Shown here: piece by piece, positions 10,535 to 20,600 of the stretch | Numbering within the stretch: position 1 is the stretch's first letter | How the letters are laid out: every line of letters starts with the position of its first letter | NCBI GenBank assembly: GCA_003169695.1 | Contig: PNAS01000077.1 | Location: 1-64,000 of the forward strand | DNA length: 64,000 bases | Reading direction: 5' to 3' | DNA from: Spartobacteria bacterium | Lineage (GTDB): Bacteria; Verrucomicrobiota; Verrucomicrobiia; Chthoniobacterales; UBA10450 | Program-made: the position numbers and the translations under genes | Notes under the pieces: generated by a model | Database searches by the model: none | Told to the model about the DNA's origin: nothing | Seen by the model: only the letters and a program-made list of their open reading frames with translations

Positions 10535-13261
10535 TCATGGAATGTTATAAACTTCCACGACCGCTATGCCAGTGGCGTTGTTCTTCCCGCGTACGACTGC
10601 CGTGTAACCACCGGGCGGGAGCGTCGAGACAATCGCGGACTCGCGCGGGTCGGTAGGTGGAATGCCAGTCGCTATGATCTCGCTTTCCTGTGTCGTCTGC
10701 CAATTATCGTTCGTGGCGAGGGCCGTGCCACTGCTGTCGTGGAGTTCCAGGGTGGGATCCAACAAAGGATTCGTTATGCCAAAGTTCGCCAGCGATGGAC
10801 CGATCGCTCGAATGAGCACTTTCGTCAGCCCGTTCCCGGCGATGAAACCACCGATCAAAATGTCGTCTCCCGTTTCGACAAGTCCGCGCGTGCTGATATT
10901 CCCCAGCTTCGAATTGGTCGCCGTATCCAGATCATAGGCTTCCACCACTCCTATACCAGTCGTGTTGTTCTTTCCGCGCAGGATCGCAGTGTAACCAGCA
11001 TTGTTCGCGGGCAACGTTCTGACGAGCGCCGATTCCAGGTCGTCGGTCGGTGGGATACCCGTCGCTTCGATCTCAGCCTGCTGGCTGCTGCCGTCGGGTC
11101 TGGTTTTCCAGTTGTCGTTTGTCGCGAGGGTGGCGCCGCTGCCGTCATGCAGCTCCAGGGTGGGGTCGGCCAGAAAGTCCGGGAAGAACTGGGCCAGCGA
11201 CGGACCGATGCCGCGCACAATCACACTCTTCGGATCGGTCCCCGTGATGATGAACCCGCCGATCAGCACATTGTCTCCAGTCTGCACGCGCAGGCGCGTC
11301 GAGATATTGAGCAGCTGGCCCGGGGTCGCCGTTGGCGTTGGGGTGGGTGACGGGTTAAGAATAGGATTCGCGGCGGAGAACTCGGACGTGTTACCGCTCG
11401 GATCTGTCGCGGTCGCCGTCACCCGCTGGGCGCCCCCGATCTGCGGGACGCTCATATTAAAGGATGCGTTGCAGCTCGCATCGGTCGTTACGTTGGTAAA
11501 GCCGACAAAACTTTGGCCCTCGCCGTAGCCGGATGGGTCGATGGCGTCGTTCGCGAAGAACTCGATTCGATACGTTGTGTTCGCGACGCTGTTGAGCGTG
11601 CCTGCGATTGAGGTCATGCCGCCACCACTGGTGACTGAAGTGAGCACGGGATAGTTCTGCAGATTGTTCGGACCTGTATCGGCGTCGCAGGCGTCGTTGG
11701 GGGTCGGGCTCCCATTGCCAAGCGAGATCCCAAGACCGCCATTGGAGAAGACGGAGTTGCCTAGAATGCTCACGCCAGTTGTCTCGTCGCCTCCTTCCTC
11801 AGGTGAAACGAGGATTCCGGCCCTGGGCGTGCTGCCGCCGGCGCCGGTATAGTTGAAAGCGATTACGTTGCCCGCTCCGGCGGCCGTCCCGCCGATAGTG
11901 GCAGTAGTCTGCGCCTCAATGCCATTGGAGCCATTGCCCAAGGCAGTCTGGCCATCGGCTTTGGTGCCAATGTAGTTGCCCTGCACAGTTGTGGAGCTCG
12001 TTGGATTAAAGAGTCGCAGTCCGAAGCCACCATTGCCCGAAATGATATTGCGCGCGGCAGATGTCGTACCGCCGATCGTGAACTGGACCAAGGGGAAAGG
12101 GGGACTGCCGCCCCTCGTCAGCTCGACGCCGTGGTTTCCGTTGCCGAGATTGAGGTTGCCCGCCAGGTCGGTTCCGATGCGGTTGCCTTGCATCACCAGG
12201 TTAGAGTTGGAGAGCAACAGGCCATTAGCGGTATTGCCCGAAATCACATTGCCAGCGCCCGCTGCCGTGCCGCCAAGCGTGAGGCTGGAATCGCTCCTGT
12301 CCCGCGGCGGAGTGAAAAATATGCCGTATCCGGCATTGGGCAGGGGGATCACACCGGTGGCATCCACGCCGATGAAATTGCCCTGAACGGTGAGTTCGAC
12401 GGGCAGGGTCAGGCTTGTCTCGGTAGTCTGGATTCCGTCGGAGTTGCCGGAAATGACATTGCGCGCGCCAACATCCGTTCCGCCAATAACGGTGCCGGCG
12501 CCGACGATGACCACCACACCCGCGCGAGCAGAGGCTTGGGGATGCACGGCCGCCGTGCCAGCGGCATTGGTGCCGATGTAGTTGCCACGGATGAGCGTGC
12601 CTGAGGGCGTCGGCGCGGTTGAGCCAAACCGTGGCTCAATGATGACGTTTCCTTCCTGAAAGTTGTTGCCAGAAAGAATGTTGCGCGCCGCAGGGACGGT
12701 GCCGCCGATAAGATTGTTCGCGCCAGTGGCGACGCGAACTCCGCAGAAGTTGCCGAGCTCGCTATTACCCGTCGCGTCGGTTCCGATGAAGTTACCCTCA
12801 ACAATGTTGTTGCCGGAGTCGAGGAAGATGCCGCCATCATAGAAATCGCTTCCGAAGCGATTGATGACCAGTCCGCGAACGGTAGACCCGCCGCTAAGCC
12901 CGCCGAGCGTCAGCCCGCTGCCTGATGCGCTGGTCCCGTTCAGCTCGATGAGCAGCGCCGCGTTGTCCCCGACAGCCAGAGTGTTCGGGCTCGAGCCCGG
13001 TTGCGTGTAGCCGTCGATCACGACTGCGTCCGTAATCGTGGGCAGTGGCGAACTCGGTGTGATTGTTTGCAAACCAGAGCCAGGAACGGCGAAGCTGATC
13101 ATGTCCGGTGTGCTCACGTTGGCATGCGCGTTCGCATCGAGAATCGCCTGTCGCAACGAGCCTGAACCGCCATCGGTTGTGTTGGTGACGGTATAAACAT
13201 CAGCGGCAGCTGTGCTGATAGAACAGGCGGCGAAGAGGCCGAGGAGATGATATCGCTTCAT
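10535..13261 (-). CDS. Secreted right-handed beta-helix protein with the same TP linker and twin C-terminal module
   Basis: 908 aa; signal peptide; TVTNTTDGGSGSLRQAILDANA; many IGGT..ARNVISGN / VQGNFIGTDATG repeats; C-terminus [23 protein letters not shown]...LGNISTRGLVETGDDILIGGFI...VVEVYNIP. Confidence 0.9.
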   Translation of the reverse strand: MKRYHLLGLFAACSISTAAADVYTVTNTTDGGSGSLRQAILDANAHANVSTPDMISFAVPGSGLQTITPSSPLPTITDAVVIDGYTQPGSSPNTLAVGDNAALLIELNGTSASGSGLTLGGLSGGSTVRGLVINRFGSDFYDGGIFLDSGNNIVEGNFIGTDATGNSELGNFCGVRVATGANNLIGGTVPAARNILSGNNFQEGNVIIEPRFGSTAPTPSGTLIRGNYIGTNAAGTAAVHPQASARAGVVVIVGAGTVIGGTDVGARNVISGNSDGIQTTETSLTLPVELTVQGNFIGVDATGVIPLPNAGYGIFFTPPRDRSDSSLTLGGTAAGAGNVISGNTANGLLLSNSNLVMQGNRIGTDLAGNLNLGNGNHGVELTRGGSPPFPLVQFTIGGTTSAARNIISGNGGFGLRLFNPTSSTTVQGNYIGTKADGQTALGNGSNGIEAQTTATIGGTAAGAGNVIAFNYTGAGGSTPRAGILVSPEEGGDETTGVSILGNSVFSNGGLGISLGNGSPTPNDACDADTGPNNLQNYPVLTSVTSGGGMTSIAGTLNSVANTTYRIEFFANDAIDPSGYGEGQSFVGFTNVTTDASCNASFNMSVPQIGGAQRVTATATDPSGNTSEFSAANPILNPSPTPTPTATPGQLLNISTRLRVQTGDNVLIGGFIITGTDPKSVIVRGIGPSLAQFFPDFLADPTLELHDGSGATLATNDNWKTRPDGSSQQAEIEATGIPPTDDLESALVRTLPANNAGYTAILRGKNNTTGIGVVEAYDLDTATNSKLGNISTRGLVETGDDILIGGFIAGNGLTKVLIRAIGPSLANFGITNPLLDPTLELHDSSGTALATNDNWQTTQESEIIATGIPPTDPRESAIVSTLPPGGYTAVVRGKNNATGIAVVEVYNIP

Positions 13262-13427
13262 ATTATTTTTGCGTTTTAACGACGGGCGTTCTTGCCGGCA
13301 TCGCCTGCGATGCTCTGAGACAGAAGCCGCTTCCCATTAGGTACTCCGGCGTTTCTCCGCGGCTGTTACACGATTTCTTAAAAAAGTTTCTGGTCTTATC
13401 TCCTGGTCCAAACTTACTCTTCCCAAA

Positions 13428-14192
13428 GTGATGTTTGGCCGAAAACAGACAACGGTCGCCAAGCCCAGGCCGAAGATTCCCATGGATCTGGCGGCCTTTC
13501 CCACGACGAGATGGAGCCGCGTCCGCGCCGCGGGAGATTCCGCAGCCAATGGGCGTGATGCCTTCGCCGATCTCTGCAGCGACTATTGGCCGCCGGTCTT
13601 TGCCTACCTTCGGCGACGCGGATTTTCCGAGTCCGACGCGCAGGACCTGACTCAGGGGTTTTTTCTCCATCTGCTCGAGCACCGCACCGCTCGTCGAGCG
13701 GATTCGCAGCGCGGCAAATTCCGCTCCTTTCTTCTCGGCGCGTTAAGGAATTATGTGGCGAATGAAGCCGAGCACGCTGGTCGCCAAAAACGAGGAGGCG
13801 ATCGGGAGATTTTTTCGCTCGATGATCCATGCTGCGGCTTCGCGGAGCCGGCCTGCGAGTCCGACGCCAATCGCTTATTTGAGGAAAACTGGGCCCAGGA
13901 AGTAATGCACCGCGCGCTCACGCGGCTCCGCGAGAAATTTGCGGCCGAGAACCGCGCGGAACTTTTCCACGCCCTGGAAGGTTTTCTGGGTGGCGCGGGG
14001 AATGGTCCGGCCTTGGACGAAGCGGCCGGCGCTTTGCACTTGAGCGCGGGCGCGCTTCGCACCGCGGTTTCCCGTCTGCGCAAACAATTCGCGGAGCAGT
14101 TACGCTTGGAAATCGCCCGCACCGTTTCTGCTCCGCACGAAATCGAAGAGGAGTTTCGTCACCTGCGTACCGTCCTCACGATCAACTCCTAA
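13428..14192 (+). CDS. ECF-type RNA polymerase sigma factor
   Basis: 254 aa; FPTTRWSRVRAAG..., YWPPVFAYLRRRGFSESDAQDLTQGFFLHLLE, LRKQFAEQLRLEI. Confidence 0.85.
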   Translation: MMFGRKQTTVAKPRPKIPMDLAAFPTTRWSRVRAAGDSAANGRDAFADLCSDYWPPVFAYLRRRGFSESDAQDLTQGFFLHLLEHRTARRADSQRGKFRSFLLGALRNYVANEAEHAGRQKRGGDREIFSLDDPCCGFAEPACESDANRLFEENWAQEVMHRALTRLREKFAAENRAELFHALEGFLGGAGNGPALDEAAGALHLSAGALRTAVSRLRKQFAEQLRLEIARTVSAPHEIEEEFRHLRTVLTINS

Positions 14193-14290
14193 GCCGGAGA
14201 TCCAAAGCCGGAATAGAGGCTGTTGAACATTCGACGTTTTTCATCTCCTCTCTGGCCTAACGAGTTTGTGTTCCACTGATTCCCAATCCG

Positions 14291-17200
14291 ATGATCTCAC
14301 CGGAGTCGATCACACCGCCGGCCACCTGCCAAGCGTGCGGCGGGCCGTTACCGGGAGGCAAATGGTCGGGTACTTGCCTTCGATGCCTGATCGCCGCGTT
14401 TGGTGAAGAGGAGGATCATGAGGATTCTCCCGCGGATTCTTTCATCGCCGGGTACACCATCCTCGAGGAGATCTCGCGCGGCGGGATGGGCATCGTATAT
14501 CGCGCTTTGCAACGTCACCCAAGCCGCGTCGTGGCCGTAAAGATGATTCTGCCTCACTTGCTCGGTTCTCCCGTTATTCGTGCCCGCTTTCAGGCCGAGG
14601 CCGAGGCCGTGGCGAAGCTGGATCATCCAAACGTCCTTCCCATTTACGAGGCGAGTGAAAATCGCGGAACGCCGTATCTCGCCATGAAATTCGTTTCCGG
14701 CGGCAGTCTTGCGCCGCGGCGCGGTGAATTCCTCGGCCAGCCGCGCGCTTGCGCACAACTGCTGGCCGCGGCGGCCCGAGGAGTGCATCACGCCCACCAG
14801 CGCGGCATTCTCCATCGCGATCTGAAGCCGGCAAATCTCTTGCTCGACCAATCCTCAACCGACGCTGCGGTCGTGCCGATGGTGAGCGATTTTGGCCTGG
14901 CCCGTGCCTTGGAGGCAGAACCAGGCGGCTTAACTGGACCAGCCTCATTTCTCGGTACGGTGGGCTATCTCGCCCCGGAGCTATTTTTTGGATCCAAGTC
15001 TGAACCGACGATCCAATCCGACATCTACAGTCTTGGCGCAATCCTTTACGAACTACTCACGGCGCAATTACCTTTTGGCGCTGATGGAGGGTTGGATGTC
15101 TTGCGGCGCGCCGATCAGGAAGCCGCGCCGTCGGTCCGGACCGTCGATCCGAGCATCCCGAAAGATTTGGATGCGATCTGTCGCACGTGTCTGCAACGCG
15201 AACCCTCTTCCCGTTACCGCTCCGTCTCCGCTCTGATCGATGACTTGGAACGTTTCCTCGAAGGCCATCCGGTTCTCGCGCGTCCGGTCCCACGCCTAGT
15301 GCGTCTCAGCCGCTGGGCCCGGCGCAAACCCGCGCTCGCCGCGCTCTCCCTCGCCGTGACTCTTTTGTTGATCTCGGCCCTCGCAGGCAGCGTGCTCTTC
15401 ACAAAGCGAGTGGCACGAGAGCGCGACCATGCCACCGCATCGGAACAGCAAGCTCAAGCGCAGCTTTGGCGGGCCTACTTGGAACAAGCGCGCGCCACCC
15501 GCATCGCTCCGCAAATGGGCCGCCGTTTTGCCGCCATCGAGGCGCTTGCAGCCGCCGCGCGAATTCGTCCTTCGCTGGAACTCCGCAACGCGGCTGCGGC
15601 CGCGCTCGCCTTGGAAGACATCGTCCTGGAACGCCGCTGGCCCGCCATGAGAACGTCGATCGACACACCGATTGCTTTCGATGGGAACCTCGAACGTTAT
15701 GCCCTCCCCCAGCCGGGCGGCCGGATCAGTCTTCGTCGATTCAGCGATAATCTCGAGCTCGCGAATTTCCCTCCGCCGGCGGACAGCGAGACACTCACAC
15801 TCCTCTCCAGTGCCGATGGCCGCTTCCTCGCCGGGAGATTTTCCCACGGCGAGACGTGGCTCTGGCTGATCGCGCCTGATCCAAGGGGCGATCCGCCGCG
15901 GCCGGTCTTGAAATTGACGGGAGAAGAAAAACTCAGCGAAGTGGCTTTCACAGCCGACAGCCATCTCTTCGTTGCCCCCGCCGGACCAGGCGAATTGGTT
16001 TTCTATGATTTGACGGGATCGGCTCCGCGCCAGACCGCGCGATGGAGTGGTTTGCCGGTCGTGCGCGGCCTTCGCTTCGACCCGGCTGGCCAACGGCTCG
16101 CGGTCACGAGCGCCGCTGACGCGGTAATGGAAATTCGCGAGACCGGCACCGGCCGCCTGTTGCGCAAATTATCACAATCCGCCGGCGTCACCGGTGTGGA
16201 CTGGAGTCCTGACGGAACAGAGCTCGCCACCGGGAGCGAAGATTTTCAGGTCCGCATTTGGGATGCGGAGACCGGCGTCCTTCGACACGTCCTTGAAGGT
16301 CACCAGAATGTTGCGGTACGTCCGCTCTACCATCCCGGCGGGCAATTGTTGGCCACGGCGGGATGGGACGCAGTTCTGCGTTTTTGGGCGCCGGTCAGTG
16401 GACGCCTTCTTTTTAACGGACCCGCCTGCCACGACTGGCAACGCTTTTCCACCGATGGCTCGCGCCTGGGGGTGGCAAATTATGACGGCGCCGTCGAGGT
16501 TTATCGCGTCGCTGCGAGCAAAGCTGTGCGAATGCTCGCGCCGAAGACGCGCGAAAATGCGCCGCTCCTTTATCGCTGGCTCGATTTCAGTCCCGATTCT
16601 CGACGACTGGTCTCCACCGGCGCTGAATGCGTGCGTGTGTGGGACGTCGCTTCGGGAGTCGAAAGTGCCCGCTTTCCGCTTCCCGGCGCGGTCGCTGTGA
16701 CCTGTCTCTTCGCCGATGATAGCGCTCTCTTAATTGCTGACGGAAGCCGCGGAGTCACCCGCTGGCCGATACTCGCCGACGAGACGGACGCAAACCGCAA
16801 AACAATTCCCGAAACGTGGCGGACCGGTGAAGGTTGGCAAGCGGGGTTACGCGCGCGCGACGGCTGCGTCGTCCTTGTGAACTCGACACTCGGTTTGGCG
16901 GAGATTATTTCGCCAGAATACCCCGTCGGCCGGCGGATCGGTCCGCATCCGGCCCTGCATAACGTTGCGTTGAGTCCAGATGGAAAGCGCCTCGCCACCG
17001 GAACGTGGCAAGGCAAGGATATCAAAATATGGGACATCGTCAGCGGCCGGCTTCTGGCCACGCTGCCCGCCGGCGAAAACGCGTTCGTGCTCTGGCCGTC
17101 AGCGAACGCGATCGTCAGCGTTCAGATGACCGAAGCCGGGCAGTGGCTGGAAGACACCAATGGTCAGTGGCGGCGCGACCGCGTCTGGCAACCCGACCCG

Positions 17201-17473
17201 GGCCAAACCTTTTGGGAGCACGCTTCCATCAGTCCCGACGGCCGCTGGCTGGCGCTCCCGCAATCAGGCGATCGCATCCGAGTGCTGGAAATGGCGACCG
17301 GCACAGAGCTCATCACACTCGAGCCGCCAAAAGCGTTCGGTCTCGGCTTTGTCCGGTTCAGTCCCGACGGTCGTTTTCTAGCCGCTTGCGGTTCCCGCGA
17401 ACAGGTGGCGATCTGGGATTTGCCCGATCTGCGCCACGAGCTAGCCAAGCTGCGATTGGATTGGAGCGATTGA
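14291..17473 (+). CDS. Ser/Thr protein kinase with N-terminal zinc-ribbon-like motif and C-terminal WD40 repeats
   Basis: CQACGG..(14)..CLRCL at the N-terminus; ILHRDLKPANLLL, VSDFGLARA; repeated SPDGxxLA...IWD WD40 signatures. Confidence 0.92.
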   Translation: MISPESITPPATCQACGGPLPGGKWSGTCLRCLIAAFGEEEDHEDSPADSFIAGYTILEEISRGGMGIVYRALQRHPSRVVAVKMILPHLLGSPVIRARFQAEAEAVAKLDHPNVLPIYEASENRGTPYLAMKFVSGGSLAPRRGEFLGQPRACAQLLAAAARGVHHAHQRGILHRDLKPANLLLDQSSTDAAVVPMVSDFGLARALEAEPGGLTGPASFLGTVGYLAPELFFGSKSEPTIQSDIYSLGAILYELLTAQLPFGADGGLDVLRRADQEAAPSVRTVDPSIPKDLDAICRTCLQREPSSRYRSVSALIDDLERFLEGHPVLARPVPRLVRLSRWARRKPALAALSLAVTLLLISALAGSVLFTKRVARERDHATASEQQAQAQLWRAYLEQARATRIAPQMGRRFAAIEALAAAARIRPSLELRNAAAAALALEDIVLERRWPAMRTSIDTPIAFDGNLERYALPQPGGRISLRRFSDNLELANFPPPADSETLTLLSSADGRFLAGRFSHGETWLWLIAPDPRGDPPRPVLKLTGEEKLSEVAFTADSHLFVAPAGPGELVFYDLTGSAPRQTARWSGLPVVRGLRFDPAGQRLAVTSAADAVMEIRETGTGRLLRKLSQSAGVTGVDWSPDGTELATGSEDFQVRIWDAETGVLRHVLEGHQNVAVRPLYHPGGQLLATAGWDAVLRFWAPVSGRLLFNGPACHDWQRFSTDGSRLGVANYDGAVEVYRVAASKAVRMLAPKTRENAPLLYRWLDFSPDSRRLVSTGAECVRVWDVASGVESARFPLPGAVAVTCLFADDSALLIADGSRGVTRWPILADETDANRKTIPETWRTGEGWQAGLRARDGCVVLVNSTLGLAEIISPEYPVGRRIGPHPALHNVALSPDGKRLATGTWQGKDIKIWDIVSGRLLATLPAGENAFVLWPSANAIVSVQMTEAGQWLEDTNGQWRRDRVWQPDPGQTFWEHASISPDGRWLALPQSGDRIRVLEMATGTELITLEPPKAFGLGFVRFSPDGRFLAACGSREQVAIWDLPDLRHELAKLRLDWSD

Positions 17474-17484
17474 AATAAGACGCT

Positions 17485-17545
17485 TGCCTCCATAACGTTG
17501 TCGCCGGTATCGACAAACCCCCGCGTGCGAGGGCATCCAAGGCCG
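17485..17545 (-). pseudogene. Orphan fragment of the twin C-terminal module
   Basis: Minus strand reads PRTRGFVDTGDNVMEASV, matching [17 protein letters not shown] of the large secreted proteins. DNA aacgttgtcgccggtatcgacaaacccccgcgtgc is near-identical to cacgttgtcgccggtctcgacaaatccccgcgtgc at ~1320. Confidence 0.7.
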
Positions 17546-17625
17546 TCGGAGACGGTAGCTCCCCGCATAGAATGCTTGGGAGAGCGCCTACGCCAAGCCG
17601 TGCATTTACAAACAGACTATCTGAT

Positions 17626-20600
17626 CTAGCCCGCGCCGACCGGCGCCGGCTCCTTGGGACCCAAGCCCGGCTTCCCCGTGTCAGCTTCGTGGTGCATATG
17701 ACCGCTGCGGAGGAACGGCACCTTGTCGAGCACGCGCTCCTGGAACCATTCCAGCGCGAGGTAGATCACCGGCGTTATGTAGAGCGTGATGAGCTGGGAG
17801 ATAATGAGACCGCCGACAATGACGAGCCCCAGGGGCCGGCGAGAAGAACCATCGGCTCCATAACCGAGTGCAAGCGGGACCGCGCCCATCAAGGCGGCGA
17901 GCGTTGTCATGATGATAGGCCGGAAACGTTCGATACTGGCTTCGTGAATGGCAGAACGCCGGTCGTAACCTTCGTCGAGCCGGTGGAGCGCAAAGTCGAC
18001 GATCATAATGCCGTTCTTCTTCACAATTCCCATAAGCAGAAAGAGGCCGATCACGGAGTAAAGCGATAGCGTGGAACGGAAAAGCCAGAGCGTCAGCAAC
18101 CCACCCACGACCGCGGGGAAGAGCGCGGAAAGAACGGTAATCGGATGGACATAGCTCTCGTAAAGAATGCCGAGGATGACATACATGACAAAGAGCGCGG
18201 CCAAGACCAGGAACGGCAGCGCCTGGAAGAGTTGCTGAAGGACCAGGCCTTCTCCTTGAAGTTCTCCTTTTACGGTGGGAGGAAGGGTCTCGGCCGCCGT
18301 CTTCTGAATAAAGGCAGTCACATCGCCAAGAGCTACTCCGGGTTTGGTATCAAAACCAAAGGTTACGCTCGTAAACTGGTTCAAATGGTTAACCGATTGG
18401 AGACCCAGCTTCGTCACCGACTTCGTCAGCGTGCGCACTGGAACAAGAGCGGTGCCGCCGTCGGGCTTAACGTAGATGCGCGCCAGATCCTCGGGGATGG
18501 CTCGCTCGCGATCATCCACTTCCAGGATGACCTGATACTGGTCATCCGCCTGCTTGATTAAGTAAACGTAGTTCTGGGAGTAGGCAGAGCGTAGAAGCGT
18601 TTCTAGCTTTGTCGTCGAAACTCCGAAAAGACTGGCTCGGTCACGATCGATGTTGATGTCAACATTCGGCGTGTTGCGAAAAAGATCGGAGCGGGGAGGA
18701 GCGACGAAGCCATCGTAGGAGCGTAGCTTGGCGCCAAAGGCATCGGCGGCGGCGTATACTTCATCCGGGTTGATGCCACTCAAGACATAGGAATAGCGAC
18801 CGAATTGGCTCCCGGCCGCGCCGATGTTAATTTGCAGAACCGGAGACGGATTCAAGGTCGGGAAGACTCCGGGGATCTGGCTCACAGCTTTGCGCACGTC
18901 GGCCGCAACTTCCTCGATGCCCACCCGATCCTTGGCGTCCTTCAAGAACAGAACCGTGAAGACGCCGGGTGGTCCGGCACGGCCTGCGATGGTAAAATAC
19001 TTATCGACCCCTTTGTTAGCTTGCAAAATGGGGTCGAGCTTGTCCTGGAGTTGACGCTGTTGCTGTGGAGAGGCGCCTTCCTGGACGATGAAAAAGCCGC
19101 GGATGACACCGCTATCTCCAGTGGGAAGGAGTGTGAACGGCAACTCTTTAAAGAAGAACCATACTCCGAAGACGCAAGCGATGACGATGGGCACGGCAAG
19201 CCAACCGTGGTCGAGAAACCAGTCAAGAGTCCGGCCATAGGAACGTACGATCCGTTCGAAAAGACGGCCGATGACGCGCTCCGTCCAGGTCTTGGGATGG
19301 CCCGGACCTCGCTCCGCGAGCAGGCGCGCACACATTAGCGGCGTAAGTGTAAGCGAGACGAGACCGGACGCGAAAATGGCCACGATGATCGTGACGGAAA
19401 ACTCCCGGAAAATGCGGCCAAGAAGTCCGGGCATGAAAGCCAGTGGGATGAAGACGGCCGCGAGAGAGAGCGTCATCGAGAGGATCGTGAATGATATCTC
19501 ACCGGCACTATTCAAAGTCGCCGTGTAGATTGACTCCCCGTGCTCGGCGCGACGGACGACATTCTCAAGGAAAACGATCGCGTCATCGACCAGGAAGCCG
19601 ATGGCGAGAGTCATGGCCATCAGGGTCAGGTTGTTAATCGAGTAGTTCAGCGCCCACATCGCCAGGAACGTGATCAAGAGCGAGAGGGGCAACGCGACGA
19701 CCGGTATCAAGGTGTCAGCCGCGCGGCCCAGGAACATGAAGATGACAAGGATCACCAGGACGAAGGCGATGAAGAGGGTAGCCTGCACGTCTGAGACCGA
19801 GTGGACGATGGTCAGCGAGCGGTCGAAGGTTGGGATTAACTGGATCGAGCCGGGAAGTTCCAGCCGCAACTGCGGCAGCAGATCGTTGACCGACTGGGCG
19901 ACTGCCACCGCATTGGCCCCGGCCTGACGGGAAACCGCCAGCACGATCGTCGAAGCAGGGGGATTAAAACCGCGCGCAAAGAAGTGGCGCACGAGCCGCT
20001 CATCCTGCACGCCATCGACCACCGTCGCGACATCGCGCAAGTAAACGGGCGAGTTGTCCTTCCCCCGGGCGATGATGATATTGCGATAGCCTTCGGAGTC
20101 CCCGATTTGCCCGTTCGGATTTAGAACAAATGATCGCGTCTTTCCATCCAACTGGCCCGCGCCGGAATAGGCGGTACTGGCCTTGATCGCGGTGGAAAGA
20201 TCGTCCAGCGTCAGATTTCGTGAAGCCAACGCTCCCGGATTCGCTTTGATCCGGATCGCACCTTTGACGCCGTAAACATTCACCTGCGATACGCCCGGCA
20301 GAATGTTGATGCGCTGCTGGACCTGGGTCGTGGCGTATTTATAAAGGTCGCCGTCCGTCAGCGTGTCACTTGTCAGCGCGAGGTAAGTGACGGCCTGGTC
20401 GTTCGGATTGGTTTTGATAAAAGTGGGCGGACTTGGCAGATCATTGGGGAGCTGGCCAGAGGCGCGCTGGATGGCGGATTGCACATCGGTCGCAGCGGCA
20501 TCGATCCCTTTTGAAAGATCGAACTGAAGTGTGATGGAAGTATTCCCCTGGGTACTGGAACTGGTCGTCAGGGTAAGGCCGGGGATCTGAGTGAACTGTT

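Noticed and set aside
10481-11350. 289-aa plus-strand ORF opposite the beta-helix gene
   Set aside because: Out-of-frame reading of the conserved C-terminal module DNA; the analogous ORF at 4569..5069 shows the same artefact.
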